Below, piece by piece: positions 12,298 to 22,993 of a DNA stretch of 64,000 nucleotides; position 1 is the stretch's first letter; every line of letters starts with the position of its first letter. The notes beneath the pieces are model-generated. The model was not told the origin of the DNA, ran no database searches, and saw only the letters and a program-made list of their open reading frames with translations. This DNA is from Helichrysum umbraculigerum. Its lineage: Eukaryota; Streptophyta; Magnoliopsida; Asterales; Asteraceae. Position numbers and translations under genes: made by a program. Location of the stretch: positions 244,519,250 to 244,583,249 of the forward strand of contig CATIUR010000001.1 of the NCBI GenBank assembly GCA_949592205.1, given 5' to 3'.

Positions 12298-14694
12298 TGA
12301 TATCGCGTAAAAAGTCACGTTTTTACTACCGATATCTCTCTCATTCTGGAACGATTCTTGGCATATTAATTCAAAAACATTACAAATCAGTAACATTATG
12401 CCAAGATGGTTAAAACAAGGTTGCACGAGAAAAATCAAGCAAAACGGATGTAAAACGAAGATTCCACACACGTTTGAAGATTAAAGGCATAAAAACGATA
12501 TTTCAAGACTAAAGAGCCCTCCACCAACATCCACTAATTTCTAGATGTTCGTTTTCAAAATTCAAATCCAACAGAAGAAGAATCAACCAAAACGGGTAAA
12601 GAATGAAGATTTCGCGCCCGCCGGAAGATCCAAATGATCCGTACGCAATATCTGGAGCTAGGGACCTCATCTCAGGGCCTATCTTATGTCAAAATCTTCG
12701 TTTTTGAATTACGAATCCAAAAAAAAAAAGGAATCAACTCAAACGGACGTATAACAAAGAAAACACGCACGAATCAAGAAACGAAGCAACAAACGACGCA
12801 AAGGGGCGGGGGTGGGCCCACCGCCGCCGGCCACCAGCCAGCCGCCGCCGGCTGGACCCCCACCACCGCCGGCCACCAATGCCCTGCCCCGGTTTCCATT
12901 TTTGGTAACTTTTGGTACCTGGTGCGCCTACTTTTCGTGTTGTATGGTACCCGGTGCGCCTACTTTTCGTGTTGTACACACCAATTTTGGAAAGCTTTCT
13001 AACATGCACCTCATGGTGCTAATGTGAGCCAAAGCTCACCTATAAATAGGTTGCCTAGGTTCATTTGAAAAACACACCAATATATGCACACATTCTAGCA
13101 TATTTCACACTTTCTCACCATCCATTCTTTTCTTTCTTTATTGTAATACTTCCTTGGTTAATTAGACTAGCTAATTAACTAGTCAAGGAAGACTTGTACG
13201 GAGGTGCTCCGGGACGCATTTGTAAGCTACGAGTTATTGTATTTCTTTATCAGGTTTTAATCTATCTTCCATATTTAATTATGTTCTTTCTTTCTTTAAT
13301 AAATTTAAATATGCATGCTAGAATTGCCATGATTTGCTAAATAACTCAATTGTCTGCTATGATAGTCGTTTAGGAATGATTTAAATATGTGATTATGTTG
13401 TATGTTACGAGATTGTGAGTGCTTTATATCATGAATAGATGTAAGAATTGAATCTTTATCGTTTATCTGCCCAACTCATGTTGTGACTAAAACCTTATAC
13501 AAAAATGAACGTAGCTAACTCATAGGGTATAGGTCATTTAGTTATACTATGTTTGATTGAATCATTGAGCTCGGCATGGCCGGTGTTCTCTAGACCAAAC
13601 TAGGATCCAAGAGACACGGAATATGGGAATAGAGGTAGATTAAGATTTAATTCGGACAGACGATATTTTTGAGACAACTTTCGGAATATCCTCGATTTAA
13701 TTAATACATTTGTATGCTTAGGTTTAACTATTGTCTTGATTGTCTTATTGCATGTTCTTGTTTGATTGTTGCCTTAGGATTATCATACTAGTAAAATACA
13801 CCTAGCCTTAATTAGTGTGAAATAACATGACGGCCCCTATTCAACTGTTCTTCGATATAGTACTGGAAATGCTTATGGCAAAGTACAAATGTATGGAAGT
13901 CGAGAACGACCGAAGGTAGTTGTGTTATGGATCAATTAACAAACGTATTACTTAAGTTTCTATTTGTAATATAAACCACCCCTGCCTTGTTAGATACTTG
14001 AGTAATGTTGATAATTCATACGAATAAGTGATGACATCTTATTTGACCGCTTAGACCAGTTCTTTCAACCTATTCCGACGAGGGTAAAACTCGTTTACAA
14101 GATTGTTTATTCAACAAACTGTGCCATGATTCGGACATCTATGATGACCGAGATTGGGGAATAGGATTCGAGATTAACTGTCAGATAATATGGACATGCA
14201 TTTGAGAGAACTTTCGGTGTATGTTTTAATATATTCTGCAACCCACGTGACATTCTATTTGCCTGATTGTGGACACCTCCGCGTTAGCTCGATAGTAGGA
14301 TTGTAGTAATAACTCACATTAATTTATGAACTTATCCTCATTAGAACTCTTCACGCTTTAATATCACCTGAACCACTTCATAGTAGACAATCGCTTTAAT
14401 TGCTGAACGCCCGAAGTAACCTCCATTTCTGATTTAATTTAGTTTAATCTTAGAATAGAAAACCCAAAATCCAAACCAACTCTCTTTCGCCCTTGCTAAA
14501 TTCGTAAAAGTCTCTAAATTCTCCCAGTTTCAATTCGTCGCGTTTTGAAGAACGATCCTAGGTCATACTTATCCTTTGGTAACCCGTAGATTAGCAATAG
14601 TAGTAACCCTAGGCCCCAGCCTTATAAATTTAAAACCCACTGCTGGTGCCCGGATAGTCATCGTTAACGACACCGACCTGTTCGGGCGCCAACA
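12298..14694 (+). repeat. 3' LTR of Athila-1
   Basis: A 2397-bp copy of the 5' LTR, begins TGATATCGCG and ends GCGCCAACA. The TATA box is at 13041 and the GC-rich patch near 12803-12885. It is followed by ATGCA, the altered target-site copy, and then by the resumed host reading frame. Confidence 0.92.
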
Positions 14695-14875
14695 ATGCAT
14701 TTAGATCCTATTCCTGCCGATGGTACCTTTGATCATGATTTGTTTGAGAAGCTACAAGATCCCCGTGTTAATGTTCAAACGTATCCGGAGCATGTGCTTG
14801 TGATGACTGGGATTAGCCAGAAGTGGGGTAAACCGAATGAAGCTCCGATCCTCCGTCCTGTTGATTTGGACGAAG

Positions 14876-14937
14876 GTATTTAACTTTCATTTTGTTAACT
14901 CTGTTTCTTTTATTGTCGCATATATATTCGTAGGTAG
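14876..14937 (+). other. Intron 1 of the Tat extra ORF
   Basis: A 62-bp intron with a GT donor after CGAAG and an AG acceptor at 14936-14937, following a T-rich stretch. The acceptor four bases earlier (14932-14933) would break the frame; the chosen one keeps the frame into the next exon, and the total coding length closes exactly. Confidence 0.75.
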
Positions 14938-16341
14938 AAGAAGGAATATTGAATTATTTTATCGTAACTTTCACAGAGTTGCCGCTCATTGATTTCATAC
15001 AATTATGGAAGTGTTCTGATGCTCGTTATGAATCTCGCCTACTTCGTGAGGGTGAGGAACCTTTTCCTGATCGGTTTCATGATGCAGTTGTTGCTACCAG
15101 TGATGATCAGTTGCAGTTGTTGGGGGAGCCAATCGCTAATGCTCCGAAGGTTCGTCGATTCAAAACTAAAGCGAAGGTTCAAGGTTCCTCTGCCAAAAAG
15201 GTATCTACTCACGGAACTAAAGCTATTGTCAGGTCGTCTGCTGCCAAGAGTTTACCCGTAGGCAAACGTACTAGAAGTCAGGCGAACCAAGCTAGTGGGT
15301 CAGATGTGGGTGGTTCCGTTGCGAAGAGAGTCAAGCAAGTAGGTCGTAAACCTGCTAGAAGATCTATGTCCAGTCGTGGCAAAGGAAAGGATGTTGAGAC
15401 TGTGGATGTTCTGTCTGAAAGTGACGAGGGTACTGAATCTGAAGGTGCGGGATCAGATGACGGAGCTGATGACTTGTCTAGTGGAGAGTTTGCTGTTGAG
15501 TCACCCAATGCTGGTGAACCTCTGGATTCTTACCCTCCTGAACCTCGATATGAGGTTGATCCGGACCAAGCTGACCAGGTATTCATTCCTCCTTGGTCTG
15601 TCAAGAATGGAGATACGTTTGATGATCATGATGTTTGTCGTGACATGGTTGATCATGTGATTCCTCCGTCTGAGGTTGTGTCTTTGGAATCTAAGTCTGA
15701 CGTGATGATTAGCGATGAGATGAATTGGATTTCACTTATGGTACCCAAGATTGTTGGTGAAGGAAGACGCAGGTGGGAGAGTTGTTATCGACATTATCGT
15801 GCTGAGAGGGAGAAGTCAAAGAGGCTTGCTTTGGAGGTTGCCAATCGTGACGACAAGATTGAAGAATTGGGTCAGCGCTTGACGGACCTAAATGCTGAAG
15901 AGATGGTTAAGCTAAAGAAAGAGTTGGAGGTGATGAAAAAAGAACGTGATGACGTAGCTGCTGCACTTGATAATGCTCGTACCGCTCACAAAACTGAGCT
16001 AGAGTTGCTTAAATCCACCCATGCTTCTGATCTTGAAATTGAGGCGCGAAAAGCTGAGGATGCGACTCGCCAGATGCAATGGCTTGAAGTTACGTTGTCG
16101 CAGCAGGTTAAGCAGCATCAGGAGCTGCAGAAAAAATGGGAAATGGAGAAGCAGAGTTTGACAACTGTGGCCGCGGCATCTGTGAGTGAACTTGGTGAAG
16201 CATCCAGCCGGAGTAGTGTAGCTGAAGAAAACTACAAATGGTTGATGGATCGTGGTTGGAAAGATGCTTTCGTGAAGCTGATCGGGAGCCCTGAGTACGT
16301 AAGGTATAATGGTGCGGTACAAGCTGCCCATTATGGTTTAG

Positions 16342-16439
16342 GTATGAATTTTAGGATATACTTTAGATATCATGTCTATATGAGATAAATTTACCCTTTT
16401 GTGCTAAAATAATTTAACATCTGTGATTCTATATTTTAG
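16342..16439 (+). other. Intron 2 of the Tat extra ORF, flanked by 21-bp direct repeats
   Basis: A 98-bp GT-AG intron. The donor lies in a 21-bp sequence at 16337-16357 (TTTAGGTATGAA, then TT, then TTAGGAT) that recurs with two mismatches at 16435-16455 across the acceptor. The repeat offset, 98 bp, equals the intron length. The open frame would otherwise run on only to 16388, so the splice is needed to reach the downstream exon. Confidence 0.78.
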
Positions 16440-16669
16440 GTATGAACCTTAGGATGCAGCTAGGTTATTCTCATGCAAAAATGAGCATTGCCATAGATAA
16501 GATACCTGGATATGACGTCAATGCTGCGGATAAGCTTCAGAAAGCTGAACAAGAGTTGAAGGGCGCGACATATCCATACCTGGAACTTATTGCTGCTAGC
16601 CGTGACCTTCCTCTTGTTGAGTTCAAGAAAGTCGTTCTAGGTGTTAACTCTTCTCTTGAAGCTGCTTGA

Positions 16670-17181
16670 TCCTGCTTGTGTGTTTTCTCATTCCCAGTTG
16701 TATGTGCTTCGATGGTTTTGGTATTTTGAACAATCTTTTGCTGATTTGCCGTTTAGGCAAATGTTATTAGTCCGTGGTGCCTTGGTTTGTAACTCTCAAA
16801 AACAGCTTAACTTATCTATATGACTTTGTTGTTGCCATATTTGTTGCGTATGATCTTCTTATTTATCATTGTTTGCAATTATGCAATTGTTTGTAAGTAT
16901 ACTTTTATGCACTTTATGGTATATACACGTATGTATAGAACGTAGTTTTTTGAATGGGTGTTCAACCATTGATACTTAGACTTATGCCATAGGTATATTA
17001 CTGCATGAAGGAACTTTCGACTTCGCCAGCTTATTATCTCGTGATCAGCGAGATAAGTTGTAAGTAATTACTTGCGAGGATGCCAAATGTTTTCTCATGA
17101 AATTGTGTTTGATATATTAGATTGCCAAAAAGAATACCAAACCACTACATCGTTATAGCACTTACATGAGAGTTCATTAGC
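16670..17181. other. Gap between the convergent Tat extra ORF and Tat pol
   Basis: About 510 bp, T-rich on the plus strand, with no open frame of note. It must hold the 3' ends of two convergent transcripts, so overlapping RNA is possible; I see no clear termination signal. Confidence 0.5.
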
Positions 17182-18492
17182 CTACAAATAACACTTACGC
17201 AGATTAGCAACGTTCCATGAACGTGGCAAAATAGTTCCGTCAGATTTAGCAAGTTCATACGATCCATTTCCGTGACTGGCAATGACTTGATACGGACCTT
17301 CCCGTTTGGGTCCCAACTTTCCTTCAGGTTGAGCTTTGCTAGCCTCATTTTTGCGTAACACGTAATCACCAGGAAGAAAGATGTAGGTTTCACCCTGGAG
17401 TTATAGTACTTTGCCATCTGTTGCTTGTTTCGACATTCTCTTATTGCAGTTATCTCCCTTCGTTCTTCAAGCAGGTCCAGATTGATACGAAGGTCTTGAC
17501 TTCCGTCTTCTCCTGGGTTAGCTGTTCGCCAGGTCGGAACTCCAATTTCCGCAGGTAGGATAGCTTCCGTACCATATGTCAAGCTGAATGGCGTTTCACC
17601 ATTGCTTCTTTTCACCATCGTCCTATGCATCCAGAGCACATGAGACAAATTATCTAACCAATCATTTCCCTGTCCTTCTAGCCGCAACTTGATGCCTTCA
17701 ACTATGCTTCTGTTGGCTCGTTCCACTTGTCCGTTCGCCTGTGGGTGGGCTACGGATGTAAAGATCTGATTTATTTTGAGCTCAGTACACCAAGACTTAA
17801 ACGCACCTCCTGCAAACTGGGCTCCATTATCACTTACTATTTCGTGTGGCAGGCCGTACCTGCATACAATATTTTCCCAAACGAACTTCTTGACCGCAGC
17901 TCTTGTGATTGCCTTGACAGGCTTTGCTTCTACCCACTTAGTAAAATAATCAATTGCCACGATTAGAAATTTCACTTGCCCTTGTGCTATTGGGAATGGT
18001 CCAACGATATCCATGGCCCATTTTTGGAATGGCCATGGAGCCGTGACAGAGATCATATCGGTTTGTGGTTACCGACTAATTGGTGCGTTAACCTGACAAG
18101 AGTTGCATTTTTGTATAATAGTTAGTGCATCTCGATGCATGCTTGGCCAAAAGTAACCCATGTTCATTACTTTTGCCACCACGGACCTTGGTCCAGAGTG
18201 CATTCCACATGCACCCTCATGTATTTCCCGAATAACGTATTCGTCTTGTTGTGGACCAATACATCGTAACCAAGGTGCTAAGTAAGACCTTTTGTAGAGT
18301 ATGCCATTAGAATAATTGTAATTTGGTGCTTTGACACGTACCATACGAGCCTGAGATGGATCCTGCGGCAAAGTACCGTCAACAAAGTACTGAATGATTG
18401 GAGTCATCCATGTGTTCTCATGTTCCTCAACAATGGCTAGTACCTCCTGTTCGTCTATGGATGGACGTTCGAGTACTTCAACCAGGACTTTC
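17182..18492 (-). pseudogene. Tat-clade pol fragment: RNase H/integrase region (truncated, one stop, one frameshift)
   Basis: The minus strand encodes, in order, the spacer before integrase, the zinc-binding region (HEGACGMH and CNSC), and the catalytic core with D (MDIVGPFP), D (SDNGAQF) and E (NGQVERANRS), then the C-terminal tail. The style MDIVGPFPIAQGQVKF with FTKWVEAKP is typical of Tat elements. Lesions: in-frame TAA at 18069-18071 and a one-base loss near 17375-17383, after which another frame gives the normal C-terminal sequence, ending at a TAG at 17182-17184. The 5' side is cut at 18492 by the Tekay-4 LTR, so gag, protease and RT should lie beyond the right end of Tekay-4, outside this window. 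Confidence 0.85.
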
Positions 18493-18818
18493 TATAACAC
18501 CCCTCGTTTTACAGTCAATTAAATATAATATGTCGGAAGCGCAAGTCCAGTTTAAACATTAATAATTCACATGATTTAATGAACACAAAAATCCAACTTA
18601 TTTAAAACATAATTTATCAATCCGGATGTTATATGAAACAAGAATAACACTGATTTATAAACATCAGATATCAGATAACACTTGGTAGTCAAACATTCTT
18701 TAGTCCATTCCTTGCCCAGCCCAAATCATCTCAAGACCTGTAAAGGATAAATAGTGGGATTAGCACAAAGCTAAGTGAGTCAACCTGTCACTATCAGTAC
18801 AACTTAGCATAACAATAC
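18493..18818 (-). repeat. Tekay-4 3' LTR, left piece
   Basis: Begins TATAACACCCC on the plus strand, a one-base variant of the TGTAACACC end common in plant chromoviruses, preceded by the CTTTC target site (18488-18492). It runs to the Athila-2 insertion and resumes at 54953. On the minus strand this is the end of the 3' LTR. Confidence 0.7.
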
Positions 18819-20217
18819 TGTTGATGTCGATGTCAACGGGTTGTTTTAAATTTATAATTGATGGGGTCTAAGTGTGACTTTCTAGTACTGAACCAAAGGG
18901 TCAGTAGGTGGTAAGTTAGACCTAGAGTCGTTCTTAAAGAGAAACTGAATTGAAACGGAGATGATCCAATCAATCTTTCTTTTCTAGTAAATGTTTTAAA
19001 AGAGTGCGTTGGGGGTTTTGGTTCAGTTAATTAAGTAAACTAAATAAAGCGAATAAAATGTAATAAAATGTCAGATAATGCAAAGTAGTATTTGTTGTGA
19101 GTTTGTTAGTTAATAATCATGGGATGATGACTCTTACGGGAAAACGATTAACTAAATTGGGTTGCTTATGAGATTCACTAACTTATGGTATAACCAATAG
19201 ATTCCTTATTAGTCGGTTATCAACTAATATGTCACGAGGAACTAAGGTATCATGATTTTGACCAGACAGACAATGCTCAACTCTCCACACTCTCCTGTGA
19301 GGGAGTCAGTGGCCCGTATTATTGAACGCATTCGCTCGTGGATGAAGGAATAGAGTAGCAAGTCCATAACATGTCTAGCCGTTCTTAATACCACAATGAT
19401 TATGAATCCATTAAACAACTAACTTAGAACTTGTGTTCGGACTTATTTAATCAATTTCTATCCATGAAACTTAAGCGTGATAAACGAGGGAAAACATTTA
19501 GGTTTCTTGCATACCGTACTTTAGGTTTCATGGCTTTTTAGGAAAAAAGTATTGGTTTAAGTTGGATTTCAAACTTGCCTTTCTTAATACAATTAACAAA
19601 TCCCCAGGTTTTCGTAAATGATCATTTAGCCTATAGCCTACCTAATCTAATCTAATCTAAACTAAAACAACTAATTAAAATGCTGAAGGCTTTTTACAGA
19701 AAGTCAAACCCAGACCATGTCGGAAAATGCTATGGTAGCTCACATCGTATTTAATCGTTTACTGATGTTTCCGTTGTGAGTTTAATTGCTTCGCGATGTT
19801 TACATGATAAGTACATTGCGATCAGAAGTGTACAATACTCATGGCAAGTCCACGTAATCACATTGCATTTTATAATGCTTGCATGACGTTACAATTAAAA
19901 ACATAGTTTTTACACAGATAACTATTGACCGAGTATTGAGGTTCGCGACTCCTCTTTACAAGGTTACAATCACGTTTGTTAATCGAAAGGCGAATGTAAG
20001 TTTTAGGTTTAAAATCACAAGATAAGTCCGTTCACAAAGTTTCCAATTTTATAACGTCGATCCATAATACAACTACCTTCGGTCGTTACCGGCTTCCATA
20101 TATTTGTACTATGCTCAAAAGCATTTCCAATACTATACCGAGTAATCAGTCGAATCGGGGCCATCGTATTATTTCACGATGTATTTATAGTCATCCCACA
20201 ATTATATATACTAACTA
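18819..20217 (-). repeat. Athila-2 3' LTR, piece left of Tekay-3
   Basis: Begins TGTTGATGTCGATG and ends at the AACTA target of Tekay-3 (20213-20217). The right LTR (49768-51168) carries the same sequence without interruption. No gene is inside. The LTR continues at 30878. Confidence 0.87.
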
Positions 20218-22959
20218 TGTCGCACCCCCAAATTATGATGCGGAAGCGGGTCGGTTCGGGGCGCGACTAATCAATATACAAATCACACAAGATATATAAT
20301 GAACGACCACTACATGCATCGTTTTACAAAACACATTGATTATTGTAAGGATCTACATACGGTTTACAAAAGATGAGTTCGCATAGATATTTGAGAGCTT
20401 CTAATACATATCTAATTTATACAAAATATAGAAATGCAAGGAAATCTTTTGATGTTTATATGATTGCATGCGACTCGAGCTACAGTATCCTGATGGGCAG
20501 TCCAACTTACTGCTGAGTACCTGAGATAACATGCTAAAAGGTCAGCTAAAAAGCTGGTGAGCTCACAGGTTTAATATGATAAGATATGATTTATGAACCG
20601 CAAGATTTAATGAATTGATTTACAAACTTGTAAATAGATACATAATGAGTATCGCTTCCATAAGCACATAGTCTGAGCTTAACTGAGGGGTCAGGATCCA
20701 CCTTTAAGGACCTGAGCGAGGTGCCTCTCTATGAGTGCCTAATCTACACTCAATACTGAACAAATGATAATGCGTCCGTTTGACAGGTTAGTGCTTGCTA
20801 ACTCGGACGGGGATTGTCAATCCCATATGGTACCATACACTAACATTCACGCTAAATCATATTAACAGAACTATGCTTCAGAGGACTTTGATTGATTAGA
20901 TGAAAACAACTCATGCAGCATACGTGATAATTTGATACTTGCGTTCACATGTAAAACAAAACGAGCATGTATCTCACCCCTAGGTAAAAGCATTTAAAAA
21001 GGGGTATGAGACTCACCTGAGTCTGATGAATTGTTAGCCAACAATTATGATGATTCACACAGATTTGATGTCGTTACAACGACTGACCCTGCCGGGCGTC
21101 CTAAACGCGCAAGGTTATAATAATGATTAGATGTCTTAACAGACCATCTATGCTAGTTGCTCATTCAACTAGTAATGTCCAAATGATTAGTTTTGGATTG
21201 TTTGTATTTTGTAATTATGTACGGCCCGTTGGTGAGTTCGAATAATAATTCCAAAGTATTATTATTATGATGTTGAAATGATATACTTATAAAGTATATT
21301 TGAAATGATTAAATGTTGTATTGTATAAGTATTAAATGTTACGCGACGTTTGATACTTATTTTGAAAAATGAATTATAAGTGTCGCATATAATGTGAAAT
21401 TTAGAAAGTTTGGCGTCACACGAGTTAAGTGTCGTAGGTATATGTCATTGTCGAAAACATGGTCAATGGTCTCGGTTTGACCCGAAACTTTTACCCAACC
21501 CTTAAAATGGTTAAATGATTATATAAAAATTATTGGTTCGTCTCAGTGTTGACCCGAAGTGTCGGTTTTATTAAAGTACCAAAACAGTCCCTTTGTGTTC
21601 ATTTTCCAGATTTTGAACCCGATAAACCTCTCGATTTGGACCACTTGTAGTCCGATTTATACCTAACCAAAAATTACACATGTTCTCATATATGTCGTGG
21701 TCATTTCTACATTTTATGGTATTTTTACATGTCCGTTTACTATTTTTAACAAAAATAAATATGAAGAGTGGTCGGTTTCGGTTCAAAACAGACCTCGGCT
21801 CAAAGATTAGCCTCTACACTAAAAACCGTGTATTTTCAGAGATGGCCATAGAAGAACTTTTTGTACAAGACATTCACACGAAGATTTAGGTATAAAGTTC
21901 ATGCGTTGATTCATCATACAACTCAAGTTATAGTCGTTTTAGTGAGGTCATTTTTCTGGTCAGAAAAGCTGTTAACATATATGTGTTACAAAAACGTATT
22001 TTAAGCTTTGTTTTTGGACATTTTATTGTTAGATGAGCTACTAAGCATGTTATATATCAATAAGCAAGTATTTCTAGAGAGATAAAGGGATGTGTTCTTA
22101 CAAGAAATGATGATCTAAAGGTGAAGATGGGGAAATGCTACTCGGTTTGCTTCCGTGCTCCGTTTCCTTGCTTCAATCTTCGAAAACCGATGGTGGATGA
22201 TGGAGATGAGTATGGTGGCTTGTGGTGGATGATGGTGGTTGTCTTGTGGCTGATCAAAAACGTGGATAAGGGAGGGAGAGAGAGTAGAGAGAGAGAGAGA
22301 TGGTAGTTGATGAATGATTGAGGGTGGGTGTTTGGTGACTTATTGTTAAAGAAGCAACAACAAGGAGTATGGAGCACCATACTCCCTCATGTGGCTGGTT
22401 CTAGTGGGTCCCTTATGGGGTGTGGTGTGTTATTTTCTTGTTCCCCAATTTGCATTAAGCCTCGTGTTCGTTTACCCGTTCGTTTCGACGTTTATATATA
22501 CGTTAAACGTTTATCGTTTGTGTTTTAAGTAACGATTTAATTCTCGATATTTTTGATTGAAGTATTTAATCAAAATACTTTATTTGGAGTTATGAACACA
22601 TATCTTGAACTTTAATCGTTTGTCGGGCGCGCCTCGCACGTTTTATTCGTGTCGGTTACGTTTTAAACAAAACGTACATTGTTTCGTATATTATTAATAC
22701 ATAATAATATAATGTAAATAACTACTATTTAATTATCAAATAGATTTATGTTATTTATTAAAAAGTTTCACCAACGTCCGTATGAAAGTGTATCGGAGTT
22801 CGGCCGATATAATAATGCACGATTAAACTTAATCGCGTAAATGCGTATATTTATAAAATACACGTAATGATACATACAATTAGCCTAACATGGAACTAAT
22901 TACATGTATTACAAAATGATTAGGCGCAAATTTCTAGCCCTAATTGGTCGAATGTCACA
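20218..22959 (-). repeat. Tekay-3 LTR (left; 3' LTR on its own strand)
   Basis: 2742 bp, TGTCGCACCCCC to GAATGTCACA. It contains a GA microsatellite near 22270-22300, a GATGATGG-rich patch and AT-rich palindromic stretches (near 22685-22710). Apparent small open frames recur in all copies of this LTR and are not supported as genes. Confidence 0.92.
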
Positions 22960-22977
22960 TTCTCCCCTTGTTAAGAG
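22960..22977 (-). other. Polypurine tract of Tekay-3
   Basis: The minus strand reads AACAAGGGGAGAA immediately before TGTGACATTC. The AGGGGAGAATGTGACA junction is the usual one in Tekay/Del-type chromoviruses. Confidence 0.85.
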
Positions 22978-22993
22978 AATTTCATCCCGAAAT

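Larger units (their letters stand above)
2480..14694 (+). mobile_element. Athila-1: Athila-lineage Ty3/gypsy element with pol but no gag
   Basis: A complete element: LTRs at 2480-4874 and 12298-14694, tRNA-Asp primer site, protease-RT-RNase H-integrase gene, short third ORF, long 3' non-coding tail and polypurine tract. By eye I count about 35 substitutions between the LTRs, so the insertion is fairly recent but not new. The target-site duplication is GTGCG (2475-2479) against ATGCA (14695-14699), altered by two transitions; using one copy restores the host reading frame. No capsid (Retrotrans_gag) region lies between the primer site and protease. The LTR type, primer site and 3' tail match Athila-2 in the same window. 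Confidence 0.9.
1881..16669 (+). pseudogene. Antisense extra ORF of the Tat element (Transposase_28-like), three exons, split by Athila-1
   Basis: Exons are 1881-2479 plus 14700-14875 (exon 1, split by Athila-1), 14938-16341 and 16440-16669. Removing Athila-1 with one target-site copy and two GT-AG introns gives 2409 nt, exactly 803 codons ending at a natural stop, which supports the model. The N-terminal half resembles plant proteins annotated as putative gypsy-type transposase (Transposase_28): a GKIGVYTRWF stretch, a KNGDWLTIEKR stretch and a FFWVD motif. The middle is basic then acidic, serine-rich and low complexity; residues roughly 560-680 form a long charged coiled coil. It runs antisense to the Tat pol and converges on it. 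Defects: in-frame TAA at 2049-2051 (codon 57) and the 12-kb insertion. Such extra ORFs are known in Tat elements, but their role is not established; despite the family name no transposase activity should be assumed. Confidence 0.82.

Noticed and set aside
22121..22528. Open frames repeated in three LTR copies (also near 30035-30446 and 53022-53421)
   Set aside because: Parts of the Tekay-3 LTR rich in GATGATGG and GA repeats; frames differ between copies.
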